DNA of 64,000 bases from Streptomyces acidiscabies (GTDB lineage: Bacteria; Actinomycetota; Actinomycetes; Streptomycetales; Streptomycetaceae): contig NZ_JAGJBY010000001.1 of assembly GCF_020010905.1 (NCBI RefSeq), forward strand, positions 558,001 to 622,000. Direction: 5' to 3'. Numbering within the stretch: the first letter of the stretch is position 1; every line of letters begins with the position of its first letter. The notes under the pieces are model-generated. The model was given only the letters and a program-made list of their open reading frames with translations, did no database searches and was not told the DNA's origin. The position numbers were made by a program, and so were the translations under genes. Shown one piece after another: positions 50,378-58,667 of this stretch.

Positions 50378-51613
50378 ATGCCGTCTGATGCTACCCCGGA
50401 CCCGACCACTCCTACGCTTACCTTCGGGCAGAGGCTCCAGCGGGCCCGCGAGCGCTCCGGGAAGACGCGCCCCTACGTCGCCGACGTGATGGGGCAATCC
50501 GTCGAATGGGTCAGGGCCGTCGAGAAAGACCGCATTGGCATGCCGGGGCTGCCTAAGCTGCTGCGCCTGGCCCACACCTTGGGCGTAGACGACATCACCG
50601 AACTTCTCGGAGACGACCGCATCGCCGCCGCCACCTACTCCAAAGCCGAGCACGAGAAGCTCCCGCTCCTGAAGCGGGCCCTGACCAGCTACCACCTCGC
50701 CACCCCGGACGGTCCACCCGCGCCTGCTGAACACCTCGACGCCAGGCTGAGGCAGGCGTGGAAGCTCTGGCATGCCGAGGGCGACCACCGCACGGGCATC
50801 GTTGCCCTCGTCCCCGGGCTCCTCGCAGACGCGCAACGGTCGGCCCGACTCCTGGAGGGCACCGGTCGGCGGCGGGCGCTGGTGGCGCTCGCCGAGACGT
50901 ACCACCTCGCCCAGCTCTACCTCAGCTTCCAGCCTGCTCCGGATCTTGTCGTGCTCACCGGGGATCGGGCGATGAGTGCCGCGCAGGACGCGGACAGCCC
51001 GCGCGCGATGGCCGCTGCGGCCTGGTACGTGAACCATGTCCACCGTGACGCGGGGGAGGCCGCCGAGGCTCGCGTCGATCTCGCCGAGCAGGCTGCCGCG
51101 CTCCTGCCGCTCGACGACGACCCCGACCACATCGCCCGCCGGGGTCTCCTCTATCTGGCGGTCGCCTTGTCGTATGCGAAGACGGGGCAGGATGGGGACG
51201 CCCAGCGGTACTGGGACAAGGCCGACAAGGCTGCGACGCAGTTGGGTGACGACTACGCGCACCCGTGGCTGATCTTCGGCAGGGGCATCGTGGACGCGTA
51301 CAAGATCACCATGCACAACGACCTCGTCCAGCCGGTCAAGGCGCTGGAGGTTGCCAACGGCCTCGATCTGGACCTGATCCCTTCGGCGACCCGCCGCTCG
51401 TACCACCTCGCGGAGACGGCTCGCGCTCACGACCTGCTCGGCGAGGGGGCCGCGTCGGTGGGCTACCTGAAGAAGGCGTTCGAGGAATCCCGGGAGACGT
51501 TGCAGTACAGCTTGTATGCGCGTCGGGCGCTGCCGGGGTTGGCGAAGGCGGGGCCACGCATGGTGCAGAGGGATGCGCGGGAGCTGGCGATGTCGCTCGG
51601 GGTACCCGTGTGA
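50378..51613 (+). CDS. XRE-TPR regulator (accessory region)
   Basis: A 411-residue protein with an amino-terminal XRE HTH (residues about 15-75: FGQRLQRARERSGKTRPYVA, MGQSVEWVRAVEKDRIGMPG) and an all-helical TPR-like remainder (ALVALAETYHLAQLYLSF and AVALSYAKTGQDGDAQRYWD). Such XRE-TPR proteins often respond to peptides or partner proteins. It sits after the late terminator, is probably expressed in the lysogen, and ends 10 bp before tandem palindromic operators. The ATG at 50378 is preceded by GAGAGAGG. Confidence 0.8.
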   Translation: MPSDATPDPTTPTLTFGQRLQRARERSGKTRPYVADVMGQSVEWVRAVEKDRIGMPGLPKLLRLAHTLGVDDITELLGDDRIAAATYSKAEHEKLPLLKRALTSYHLATPDGPPAPAEHLDARLRQAWKLWHAEGDHRTGIVALVPGLLADAQRSARLLEGTGRRRALVALAETYHLAQLYLSFQPAPDLVVLTGDRAMSAAQDADSPRAMAAAAWYVNHVHRDAGEAAEARVDLAEQAAALLPLDDDPDHIARRGLLYLAVALSYAKTGQDGDAQRYWDKADKAATQLGDDYAHPWLIFGRGIVDAYKITMHNDLVQPVKALEVANGLDLDLIPSATRRSYHLAETARAHDLLGEGAASVGYLKKAFEESRETLQYSLYARRALPGLAKAGPRMVQRDARELAMSLGVPV

Positions 51614-51623
51614 TCGTTTAGGT

Positions 51624-51667
51624 GGTAGGAATCCTACCCCCGGACAAGGTGGTAGGACTCCTACCAC
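51624..51667. promoter_or_regulatory. tandem TAGGA-TCCTA palindromic operators
   Basis: Two related palindromes lie 27 bp apart centre to centre: GGTAGGAATCCTACC (51624-51638) and GTGGTAGGACTCCTACCAC (51649-51667). They follow the XRE-TPR gene and precede the small Cys-rich genes, so they probably control the latter. Confidence 0.7.
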
Positions 51668-51733
51668 TCGCATGACCTGCACGCCCCTACGGTCGCGGTG
51701 TGAGACGGATCACCGTGACCGTGGAGGCGTGAC

Positions 51734-52066
51734 ATGCCACCCGAGACTGCCCCACCCATCGACGCGCTCGCCCTGCTGGCGCTGCCGGAACTCGACAACC
51801 TGCCGCAGCCGGAGGCCCGGGGCGTCGCGTGTGTCTGGTGCGGGATACAGATCACGACCGCGACGGCGGTAGACCTCGGGGAGCGTCGGCGCGGTCACTA
51901 CTCGACGTTCCCCCGCGCCTGCCACCCGTGCACCCATGAGGCTGCCGCGCAGACACTGCGGGCGCACGCGGGCATGTGCGAGCAGTGCGTTGACGACAGC
52001 ACCCGCTGCGAGACGGCAACCGCCCTGTGGTGCCTGATCAGGGACAACCGAGAAGGCCATTCGTGA
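51734..52066 (+). CDS. small Cys-rich protein, accessory region
   Basis: A 110-residue protein with several Cys pairs (GVACVWCGIQITTA, ACHPCTH and MCEQCVDD), consistent with zinc-binding ribbons. The GVACVWCG core resembles the GWACVWCG core of the protein two genes on. It is the first gene behind the tandem palindromes. Function unknown. Confidence 0.6.
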   Translation: MPPETAPPIDALALLALPELDNLPQPEARGVACVWCGIQITTATAVDLGERRRGHYSTFPRACHPCTHEAAAQTLRAHAGMCEQCVDDSTRCETATALWCLIRDNREGHS

Positions 52067-52242
52067 ACGGGCGGGCCGCCGAGGGGGCGGGCGTCTACGG
52101 CTGGTGCACCTGGCACCGGGCGTACGCGTACGGATTACGGGTGATCAGCCTCGTCGAAGAGGGACGCGCGGCCTACGTCCTGTACGCGTGCGGCGGCTGC
52201 CGCACCATGTACGGCCTCACCCCACAAGCGGACCGGCCGTGA
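52063..52242 (+). CDS. small Cys-containing protein, accessory region
   Basis: A 59-residue protein starting at a GTGA overlap, with YGWCTWHRAYAYGLRVI and CGGCRTMYGL, an H/C pattern that could bind zinc. Function unknown. Confidence 0.5.
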   Translation: MNGRAAEGAGVYGWCTWHRAYAYGLRVISLVEEGRAAYVLYACGGCRTMYGLTPQADRP

Positions 52243-52457
52243 AGCACAAGCTCCCGGATGCCGCCAGTCTCCCGCGCGACCGCTACTCGGGCTGGGCGTG
52301 CGTCTGGTGCGGTGCACGCTTCCTGCCCCACACCCTCGCGGTGTCCGCCGGCCGAGCCGAGGGCCGCATAGCCCGCATAGACCTCAGCGTCGAGGTGTTC
52401 CAGTGCCCGCCCGGCTTCGGCTGCGCGATCAACGAACTCGAAGGAGACATCCCGTGA
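52239..52457 (+). CDS. small Cys-containing protein with GWACVWCG core
   Basis: A 72-residue protein with GWACVWCGARFLPH and a later FQCPPGFGCAINE segment. The first motif is shared with the first gene of this cluster, suggesting that they derive from one family. It overlaps both neighbours by 4 bp. Confidence 0.55.
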   Translation: MKHKLPDAASLPRDRYSGWACVWCGARFLPHTLAVSAGRAEGRIARIDLSVEVFQCPPGFGCAINELEGDIP

Positions 52458-52657
52458 CGACCACCCCTCCTCCGCCCACCGTCGACACCTGCACCGAGTG
52501 CGCCGCCTTCGCCCGCATGGCTCAGGAGGCCGCCGCCCGGGGCGACCACTCCGCCGCCATCGACTGCCGGGTCCGCATCCGCACCCACGACACCGGCCAC
52601 AACGGCACCCCGCGATCCCCCGCGCTCTCCCGTGACGGCGGCGGCGCCGGACGGTAG
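52454..52657 (+). CDS. small protein, accessory region
   Basis: A 67-residue protein with a CTECAAFARMAQEAAARGD segment and a second Cys further on. It ends the set of four overlapping small genes. Function unknown. Confidence 0.5.
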   Translation: MTTTPPPPTVDTCTECAAFARMAQEAAARGDHSAAIDCRVRIRTHDTGHNGTPRSPALSRDGGGAGR

Positions 52658-52744
52658 AGAGCGGGTACGACGGCCGCCCGTACGTCCCCCACGGAGAGGC
52701 GGCCAGGCCCGCCGCCGCGCGTACCCCCGTACGCCGGCGGCGGG

Positions 52745-52978
52745 TCATCCCACAAGGTCGGACACCTCGATGCCGAAGGCGTGAGCGAGGAGCAGTAGAT
52801 CCACCAGGTTCGGAATGCGCTGGGCAGTCTCCCAACGGTGCACGGTCCGGTGGTCACGGCCGATCAGCTCACCCAGCCGGACCTGGGTCAGGTCCGCACG
52901 GAGGCGCTCTTGGCGGATGCGTTCCCCGATCTGCCAGCGGCGGGTGAGTACCCAGTCGGGCATGGGGTCGAGAGGCAC
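52745..52978 (-). CDS. XRE-family HTH regulator near attR
   Basis: A 77-residue protein that is almost only an HTH_3 domain: IGERIRQERLRADLTQVRLG, GRDHRTVHRWETAQ and PNLVDLLLLAHAFGIEVSDL. It is transcribed toward the small-gene cluster, converging with it. An imperfect palindrome, TTTGCC-CAGCCA-GGCAAA, lies 34 bp upstream (53012-53029) and may be its operator. Confidence 0.8.
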   Translation of the reverse strand: MPLDPMPDWVLTRRWQIGERIRQERLRADLTQVRLGELIGRDHRTVHRWETAQRIPNLVDLLLLAHAFGIEVSDLVG

Positions 52979-53483
52979 TCGACCAAGCTGTATGGATCAT
53001 GGTCTGGTGTCTTTGCCCAGCCAGGCAAATTTAATGATCTTGCTAGTGGGGGACACCGTAGACACCGCTCACCGCCCTGCTCCGCCTGGGCTGGTGTGCG
53101 GCACAAGAGCGGCTGGCGGGCGTGCGCGTCTCCGCCTTTCGGCCGTTAGACGCTAAGACTCAGTCAAGGCGTCCCGCCCCGGGGTCCACTGGACTCCGGG
53201 GCGGTTTACTTTGAACATCAGAAGGCCCCCACCGACTTCAGCGGTGGGGGCCTCTGCCCGCTCCGGTCATCCTCCCCGACGACGCAGAGCAGGTACGCGA
53301 GAGGCGCGTCTCAGGCGCGCGCGGGGAGACGGCCTGCCCCTCTCGGTGTAATCCACTCTACGTGCCCGTTGCACAGAGTCCAGTCCCTCGATCGGAGCGA
53401 ATCCTCAGGGGATGTGGACTCTATGCGGACTCCGATCATGAAAATACCCTCCGCAGTTTCCTGCGGAGGGTATCTGACCTGCG
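52979..53483. other. right prophage end without a supported gene
   Basis: No coding sequence is convincing here. The region holds the TTTGCC...GGCAAA palindrome (53012-53029), a hairpin CCGCCCCGG...CCGGGGCGG followed by TTTACTTT (53174-53204), a perfect 12-bp hairpin AGGCCCCCACCG...CGGTGGGGGCCT (53223-53253), and the tRNA terminator described separately. GATGTGGACTC near 53410 recurs near 13190 on the other side of the attachment core. Confidence 0.6.
53441..53473 (-). terminator. phage-supplied terminator for the restored tRNA-Ala gene
   Basis: On the minus strand ATACCCTCCGCAG pairs perfectly with CTGCGGAGGGTAT over a 4-nt loop and is followed by TTTT. It lies 11 bp past the tRNA 3' end, replacing the host terminator displaced to 12963-13006. 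Confidence 0.85.
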
Positions 53484-53526
53484 GTGGAGCCTAGGAGAGT
53501 CGAACTCCTGACATCCGCCATGCAAA
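53484..53526. repeat. attR core (43 bp, identical to attL)
   Basis: This copy lies within the complete tRNA-Ala gene; the bases to the right of it supply the 5' half of the tRNA. Confidence 0.95.
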
Positions 53527-53557
53527 GACGGCGCTCTACCAACTGAGCTAAGGCCCC
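53485..53557 (-). tRNA. tRNA-Ala (anticodon TGC), prophage integration site
   Basis: Read on the minus strand, the 73-nt gene starts GGGGCCTTAGCTCAGTTGGT, has a TTTGCAT anticodon loop with TGC, and ends with a GTTCGACTC T-loop and AGGCTCCA. The acceptor arm GGGGCCT/AGGCTCC pairs with one G-U. The CCA end is not encoded. The 3' part comes from the phage attachment site, so the gene remains functional after integration. Confidence 0.95.
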
Positions 53558-53733
53558 AGAACACCCACAAGGAACACCGCTCCGAGGGACGTCGGAGACC
53601 AGACTACCGGGTCACCCCCCTGATCCCGCAAAAAGATTGGGGGTCCCCGCGACCGACCACTCTCCGTAAGATGCTCGGACGTGGTTCGCTACAGCGAACC
53701 GCGGTTTTCTGGGGAAGCGATGGGGAGACGCGA

Positions 53734-54282
53734 ATGGACGCCGCACAACAGGAAGCGACCGCGAGAGCGCGGGAGCTTCAGCGGAACTGGTACGGAGAGC
53801 CGCTGGGGGCGCTCTTCCGCAAGCTCATCGACGATCTTGGTCTCAACCAGGCTCGTCTCGCAGGCGTGTTGGGGCTCTCCGCCCCGATGCTGTCCCAACT
53901 CATGAGCGGACAGCGCGCGAAGATCGGCAACCCGGCGGTCGTGCAGCGCGTACAACTGCTGCAAGACCTCGCCGCCCAGGTCGCGGACGGCAGCGTCAGC
54001 GCCGCCGAGGCGACCCAGCGGATGGACGAGATCAAGCGTTCGCAGGGAGGCTCCGTGCTCAGCAACACCACGCAGACGACGAGCAGTTCAGGTGCTCCCA
54101 CCGTCAAGCGCGTGGTCCGGGAGATCCAGTCCCTGCTGCGCTCGGTCGCCGCCGCCGGCGACATCATCGACGCGGCGGACACCCTCGCCCCGACCCACCC
54201 GGAACTCGCCGAGTTCCTCCGGGTCTACGGCGCGGGCCGCACGTCGGACGCGGTGACGCACTACCAGTCCCACCAGAACTGA
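53734..54282 (+). CDS. HTH DNA-binding protein, conserved streptomycete type
   Basis: A 182-residue protein starting MDAAQQEATARARELQRNWY with an HTH (about residues 28-60: LIDDLGLNQARLAGVLGLSA, then PMLSQLMSGQRAKIGN) and a helical end (EIQSLLRSVAAAGDIIDAAD). The ATG at 53734, behind GGGGAG, begins the conserved part. It precedes the kinase gene on the same strand. Its regulatory target is unknown. Confidence 0.75.
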   Translation: MDAAQQEATARARELQRNWYGEPLGALFRKLIDDLGLNQARLAGVLGLSAPMLSQLMSGQRAKIGNPAVVQRVQLLQDLAAQVADGSVSAAEATQRMDEIKRSQGGSVLSNTTQTTSSSGAPTVKRVVREIQSLLRSVAAAGDIIDAADTLAPTHPELAEFLRVYGAGRTSDAVTHYQSHQN

Positions 54283-54555
54283 CCGAAGGCCCGGACGCCG
54301 AAGGGGGTTCGGCGGACGGGCCCGGTCGGCTCCACGGGGGAAACCACCCTCTTCGAGGGCGAACAGCAGCAAATCACGGGGGACCCGCACCACCGCAGGA
54401 CACAACCCGGAGAAATCCCCGGGCGAAACCCTGAGCGAGGCGCGGGCGCGAAGTAAAAAGGAGTGACCGCACAACGGCACAACGGCACAGCGAGACACCG
54501 CCCCGCCCAGGGGCGACCGCAGGGGGAGGAGCGCCACACAGCATGGGTACACGGC

Positions 54556-56049
54556 ATGGGTGAGGTCTTCGCCGGACGCTACGAACTCGTCGACCCGATC
54601 GGCCGCGGCGGAGTCGGCGCGGTCTGGCGCGCCTGGGACCACCGCCGCAGACGGTACGTCGCCGCCAAGGTCCTCCAGCAGAGCGACGCCCACTCCCTGC
54701 TGAGGTTCGTCCGCGAACAGGCCCTGCGCATCGACCACCCGCACGTCCTCGCCCCGGCGAGCTGGGCCGCCGACGACGACAAGGTCCTCTTCACGATGGA
54801 CCTGGTCGCGGGCGGCTCCCTGGTCCACCTGATAGGCGACTACGGCCCCCTCCCGCCGCCGTTCGTCTGCGTCCTGGTCGACCAGCTGCTGGCCGGCCTC
54901 GCCGCCGTGCACGCCGAGGGCGTCGTCCACCGCGACATCAAACCGGCGAACATCCTCCTGGAGGCGACGGGTACGGCACGCCCGCGCCTGCGCCTGTCCG
55001 ACTTCGGCATCTCGATGCGCCTGGGCGAGCCGCGCCTCACCGACACGAACCTCGTCGTCGGCACCCCGGGCTACATCGCCCCCGAGCAACTCCTGGGCGC
55101 CGACCCGGACTTCCCGGCCGACCTGTTCGCCGTAGGGCTGGTCGCGCTGTACCTCCTGGAGGGCAAGAAGCCGGACGCCAAGGCCCTGATCCAGCACTTC
55201 GCCGAACACGGCACCCCGGGCGCCCCCCAGGGCATCCCCGCGCCCCTCTGGCAGGTCATAGCCTCCCTGCTCCAGCCGGACCCCACGTCCCGCTTCCGCA
55301 CCGCCACAGGCGCCCGCAAGGCCCTCCTGACGGCCACGGAACTCCTCACCCCCACCCCGGACGACGAGTCCATCGAGATCTTCGACCAACTGGGCCCCCT
55401 CCCCAAGGGCTTCACCCCCGAGGGCCCCACGTCGACGTCCCTGAACGTGACAGCGACGGGCACGGGCCCGTCGTACACCGGCCAGTCGTACGGCGAACCC
55501 CGGTCCAAGGGCTACGACGGGTACGAGTCTGAAGACGCCCCCCGCACCCCGGCAAACACCCCCATCCCCCCAAGGCCGACCACACCCCCACCCCCCACCT
55601 GGCCCACCCCCACCACCACCCCCACCACGACCCAAGCCGGCTGGGGCCCAGCCGCAGCCCCACCCTCGACAACACCCCCCACCGCACACCCCCACACGCC
55701 GCCCACACCGACACCGACCCCCACGATGTCGGACACAGGCAGCTTCCACCTCCCACCCCCACTGACCCCCCACCAGCCCCACGACCCAGCCTTCACCCCC
55801 GTCCACACCACCCCACCACCCCCCTACGACCCCACCACCTACGCCCTCCCCCGCACCCCCGACACCGCCTCCACCGCGACCTACACGGCCCGCCCCCCAC
55901 AGACCGCGACACCGCAGCCCGCGCAGACCACAGCCCGCCACAGCCGCGCAGCGCCCCGCCCCGGCCCGCCCCCCGCCATCGCGATCCCCCTCCTCCTCCT
56001 GGCCCTGACCTGCTACGCGATCGGCTTCTGGGCCCTGACCCGCATCTGA
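54556..56049 (+). CDS. Ser/Thr protein kinase with Pro-rich linker and C-terminal membrane helix
   Basis: A 497-residue Hanks-type kinase. Residues 5-265 form the catalytic domain: glycine loop GRGGVGAVW, the catalytic Lys in YVAAKVL, HRDIKPANILL, DFG in LRLSDFGISM, and the APEQL segment after GTPGYI. A disordered Pro/Thr-rich stretch of about 200 residues leads to a terminal transmembrane helix (AIPLLLLALTCYAIGFWALT), so the kinase domain is cytoplasmic. It overlaps the convergent gene by 37 bp. Confidence 0.93.
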   Translation: MGEVFAGRYELVDPIGRGGVGAVWRAWDHRRRRYVAAKVLQQSDAHSLLRFVREQALRIDHPHVLAPASWAADDDKVLFTMDLVAGGSLVHLIGDYGPLPPPFVCVLVDQLLAGLAAVHAEGVVHRDIKPANILLEATGTARPRLRLSDFGISMRLGEPRLTDTNLVVGTPGYIAPEQLLGADPDFPADLFAVGLVALYLLEGKKPDAKALIQHFAEHGTPGAPQGIPAPLWQVIASLLQPDPTSRFRTATGARKALLTATELLTPTPDDESIEIFDQLGPLPKGFTPEGPTSTSLNVTATGTGPSYTGQSYGEPRSKGYDGYESEDAPRTPANTPIPPRPTTPPPPTWPTPTTTPTTTQAGWGPAAAPPSTTPPTAHPHTPPTPTPTPTMSDTGSFHLPPPLTPHQPHDPAFTPVHTTPPPPYDPTTYALPRTPDTASTATYTARPPQTATPQPAQTTARHSRAAPRPGPPPAIAIPLLLLALTCYAIGFWALTRI

Positions 56050-57494
56050 CCGGCCCGCCGCCGCCCGACGACGGTCCACACACCGAGGACGACGAGTACG
56101 AGGGTCCCCACCCCGAACCCGCCGGCGGCGACGGCGACCATGGCCACGCCACCACCCCCCGCCCCCTCCTCGACCCCGGCGGCATCGGTCTCCCCGGAAT
56201 GCGCGGGAGCACCCCCACTCGCGCCCCCGGTCCCGGTCCCCGTCCCGAACAACCCACCCGGCACGGACTCCCCCCGATACCCGGGCCCCGCCTGCACAGC
56301 CCCCTTCACCCGAACCCGCAGCGTCACCCCGTACGCCGAGTCCCCGAACTTCTCCCCGACCTGCGCGGAGAGATGGACGGCGAGGAAGTACCCCCCGGCG
56401 AACCGCATCCCGCTGACGGCCTCGTTCGCGGAGTACCGGTTGGCGTACTCGACGGGCGCGAGGGGCCGCAGGGAACCCGCCTTCTGCTCCCCGTCGTACC
56501 CGAACCGCAGGTCGTCGACCTTGGCGCGGACGGGGTTGTAGAGGGTGACGTCGAGCGCGGAGGCGACATACCCGGACCCGTCACCGCCGCTCCCCAGCTC
56601 AGCGGCGACATACACCTGCTGCCCCCACTCGACGGGAACGGCGTAGAACAGCGTCTGCCCCGGCAGGATGTCGTCCCGCCAGGCCCCCTGCCCCAGGTCG
56701 GTGGCGGTGGCGAACCCGTCCCCACCGGGCAGCCGCCGCGCATCCCCCTCCATAGGAGAAGGCGTAGCGGAACTCCACCCCTTGGGCGCCACGGTGGCCC
56801 CGCCCTCAGCAAGAGGCGGCTCCCCGACAACAGCCACCTCAAGCCCCCAGGACCCGCCGGACCCCGACGAGGAGGAACCCGGCGAGGAAGAGGAAGAGGA
56901 AGAGGAAGAGGAGCCCCCCGAAGACCCGGACGGCGTCCCGAACACGTCCCCCGAACCCCCCTCCCCATCCCCCGAAGGACTCGCAGACCCCCGCGCCCCC
57001 TCCCCGGCCCGCTCCACCACGACGTAATAAGTCCCCGCGTCCTGACAGACCGACCGCCCCGCCCGAACCTCCCGCACAGCCCAAGCGGTAACCGGCCGAG
57101 CCCCCACGACGGACCCGAACGTCGCGGTGTCACTGGAGCAGTTGAGCCCATTGGAGTCCTGAAGAGAAACCTTCACCCCGTCGTTGAACGACAGCTCCTC
57201 GTCACCCCCCGGCACGGCGGTCACGGACACGTACGTCGTCGTCCGCGCGTCCAGCTCGACCTTGAAGTACGCCTTCCCCCGCCCCACGAGCGCGCTCTGG
57301 TAGACACCCCCCGCTTCCAGCCGTACGGCGTCACTGGTCGCACTCGCCGCGTTGACGCCGCGCGCCTCGGTGTCGTACGCGTACGACGGCGCCTCGGCCG
57401 CCCGGGCCACCGCCCCCGGCGCTGCGGCCACCATCATGCCCGCGACACACAGCGGCACGGCCCACCGCCGCCCCACCGAACCCGCCGGTCCCAT
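56013..57494 (-). CDS. secreted, membrane-anchored protein of unknown function
   Basis: A 493-residue protein with a signal peptide (cleavage near AVARAAEAP, about residue 33), two beta-rich extracellular regions (about 40-165 and 245-395) separated by a Ser/Gly-rich linker, a second low-complexity spacer, and a C-terminal transmembrane helix (GTLVLVVLGVWTVVG) with a basic cytoplasmic end. This layout resembles proteins found beside von Willebrand factor-type secretion genes in Streptomyces. Its 3' end overlaps that of the kinase gene. Confidence 0.75.
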   Translation of the reverse strand: MGPAGSVGRRWAVPLCVAGMMVAAAPGAVARAAEAPSYAYDTEARGVNAASATSDAVRLEAGGVYQSALVGRGKAYFKVELDARTTTYVSVTAVPGGDEELSFNDGVKVSLQDSNGLNCSSDTATFGSVVGARPVTAWAVREVRAGRSVCQDAGTYYVVVERAGEGARGSASPSGDGEGGSGDVFGTPSGSSGGSSSSSSSSSSPGSSSSGSGGSWGLEVAVVGEPPLAEGGATVAPKGWSSATPSPMEGDARRLPGGDGFATATDLGQGAWRDDILPGQTLFYAVPVEWGQQVYVAAELGSGGDGSGYVASALDVTLYNPVRAKVDDLRFGYDGEQKAGSLRPLAPVEYANRYSANEAVSGMRFAGGYFLAVHLSAQVGEKFGDSAYGVTLRVRVKGAVQAGPGYRGESVPGGLFGTGTGTGGASGGAPAHSGETDAAGVEEGAGGGGVAMVAVAAGGFGVGTLVLVVLGVWTVVGRRRAGQMRVRAQKPIA

Positions 57495-57664
57495 GCACCC
57501 GCCCCCTCGCTCACCGCACCGAAGCCGCTGTCCGTCCTAACCCACGCGGCCCCGTTCCTGCCACCCCTTGACCGTTTTCGATCGCTTCTACGTCCGTGAC
57601 GTAACCGTTTCTCCGGCATCGCGTGGACGTCGAAACTTTCAGGTCCGGTCACCGGACAACGCAA

Positions 57665-57693
57665 GACCCCGACCGCGTCCGCGATCGGGGCCT
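57665..57693 (-). terminator. hairpin downstream of the DLW-39 gene
   Basis: On the minus strand GCCCCGATCGC and GCGGTCGGGGTC form an almost perfect stem 24 bp past the DLW-39 stop, a plausible terminator. Confidence 0.5.
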
Positions 57694-57716
57694 GTTGGAG
57701 TTCTGGGAATCGGCAG

Positions 57717-57845
57717 TCACGAACCCGTGGGCACGGAGTCGGTCGCCTCCGTCCACAGATCCTGCTCGGCGCGATCCGCCTGGATCTGGCGGTACACGAG
57801 GAGCCCGCCGATGGCGGCCAGTGCGACCAGGAGAAGCTTCTTCAC
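57717..57845 (-). CDS. DLW-39 family small membrane protein
   Basis: A 42-residue protein with an amino-terminal helix (KKLLLVALAAIGGLLVY) and the family hallmark DLWTEATD near its end. DLW-39 proteins are conserved in Actinobacteria and are often encoded near gyrA; the function is unknown. The start is GTG at 57845. A TATAGT sequence about 55 bp upstream could be part of its promoter. Confidence 0.85.
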   Translation of the reverse strand: MKKLLLVALAAIGGLLVYRQIQADRAEQDLWTEATDSVPTGS

Positions 57846-58174
57846 CGCGCGACCTCGTCTTTCTTGACGTAGGGGACCTCTTGGCGCCCGACTATACACA
57901 CCGGCCGAGACCGATCGGTGACCTCCCCGGGCGCCCAACTACCGCTCGGTACCGCCGAGTAGACGCCCCGCGCGGGAGCCCGCCACCGGTCCGATCGGAG
58001 GGTGATCGCACCCCCACGGACCGTGACTTTTCGCCCCTTCCCTCCCTCATGCACCCATCCGGGTGGTGTTCATCTGAACATCGCCACGCCACGTGCGTCG
58101 GTCCGTGATTCCCCGCCCGACATACACATCATGAGGAAAGTACGCAAATCAGCCCAACCCGAAAGTGAGGGGCC
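57846..58174. other. intergenic region between divergent small genes
   Basis: No gene is supported in this 329-bp gap. It must hold divergent promoters; a minus-strand TATAGT lies near 57890 upstream of the DLW-39 gene. Short open frames on the minus strand lack ribosome binding sites and codon bias. Confidence 0.5.
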
Positions 58175-58519
58175 ATGGCCCGCACGCAGGTCACGAAGCT
58201 CTGGACCACGATCGTCACCGCCCTCCTGTCCCTCTTCACGGCCCTCGGCCTGATCACGACGACGGCCACGGCGGCGGTAGCCCACCAGGAGCCGACGCGC
58301 AACGCGGCGGCGACACTGACGGCGGAACCGGCACTGACCCCCTTCTGGGACTGGTCCCCCACCCGCTCCCTCCCCCCGACGATGAAGCAGCGCATCCGGG
58401 CCGAGGCCCACGGCAAGTCCCCGAACTGCCGCCACCTCCCGCGCACGGACGCGGAGCCCCTCACCGAGGCGGCCCCGGACGGCCCCACAACGGACACGGA
58501 AGCCCCCCTCCAGACCTGA
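58175..58519 (+). CDS. DUF6344-like small protein
   Basis: A 114-residue protein with an amino-terminal hydrophobic helix (LWTTIVTALLSLFTALGLIT), then a soluble segment with FWDWSPTRSLPPTMKQRIRA, which I associate with streptomycete DUF6344 proteins. Probably membrane-anchored or exported. GAGGGG precedes the ATG. Function unknown. Confidence 0.65.
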   Translation: MARTQVTKLWTTIVTALLSLFTALGLITTTATAAVAHQEPTRNAAATLTAEPALTPFWDWSPTRSLPPTMKQRIRAEAHGKSPNCRHLPRTDAEPLTEAAPDGPTTDTEAPLQT

Positions 58520-58624
58520 CGGCTCCGCACACCCTCACCGACGTAACGGCGAACTTGCGTACGCCCCACACGCCAGGCCCGGCGGCTCCCACGAGCCCCG
58601 GGCCTTCGCCTTGCCCGATCGAGT

Positions 58625-58657
58625 GAAAGTACTTGCCAATTAGGAAAGTACTTGCCA
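58625..58657 (+). promoter_or_regulatory. direct repeat operator before the MarR-like operon
   Basis: GAAAGTACTTGCCA occurs twice, 19 bp apart (58625-58638 and 58644-58657), ending 10 bp before the first start codon. Each copy contains the palindrome AAGTACTT. The operon's own winged-helix protein is the likely binder, giving autoregulation. Confidence 0.65.
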
Positions 58658-58667
58658 CGCTGATCAC

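Larger units (their letters stand above)
13014..53526. mobile_element. complete siphovirus-like prophage integrated in tRNA-Ala(TGC)
   Basis: The element is bounded by the 43-bp direct repeats. It carries integrase, repressor and Cro-like genes, recombination and replication functions, terminase, portal, HK97-type capsid, long-tail genes with a tape measure of 1163 residues, endolysin and holin-like genes. All recognised structural genes appear intact, so it could be inducible. The modular order and the long non-contractile tail gene set point to a temperate actinophage. The right boundary restores a complete tRNA-Ala gene. Confidence 0.95.

Noticed and set aside
50378-51613. Arbitrium-like peptide quorum system for the XRE-TPR protein
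   Set aside because: No short secreted-peptide gene follows the regulator; the next frame is separated by operators and encodes a Cys-rich protein.
54088-56079. 663-residue minus-strand frame opposite the kinase
   Set aside because: Gly-rich antisense of the Pro-rich linker and kinase domain; no features of a real protein.
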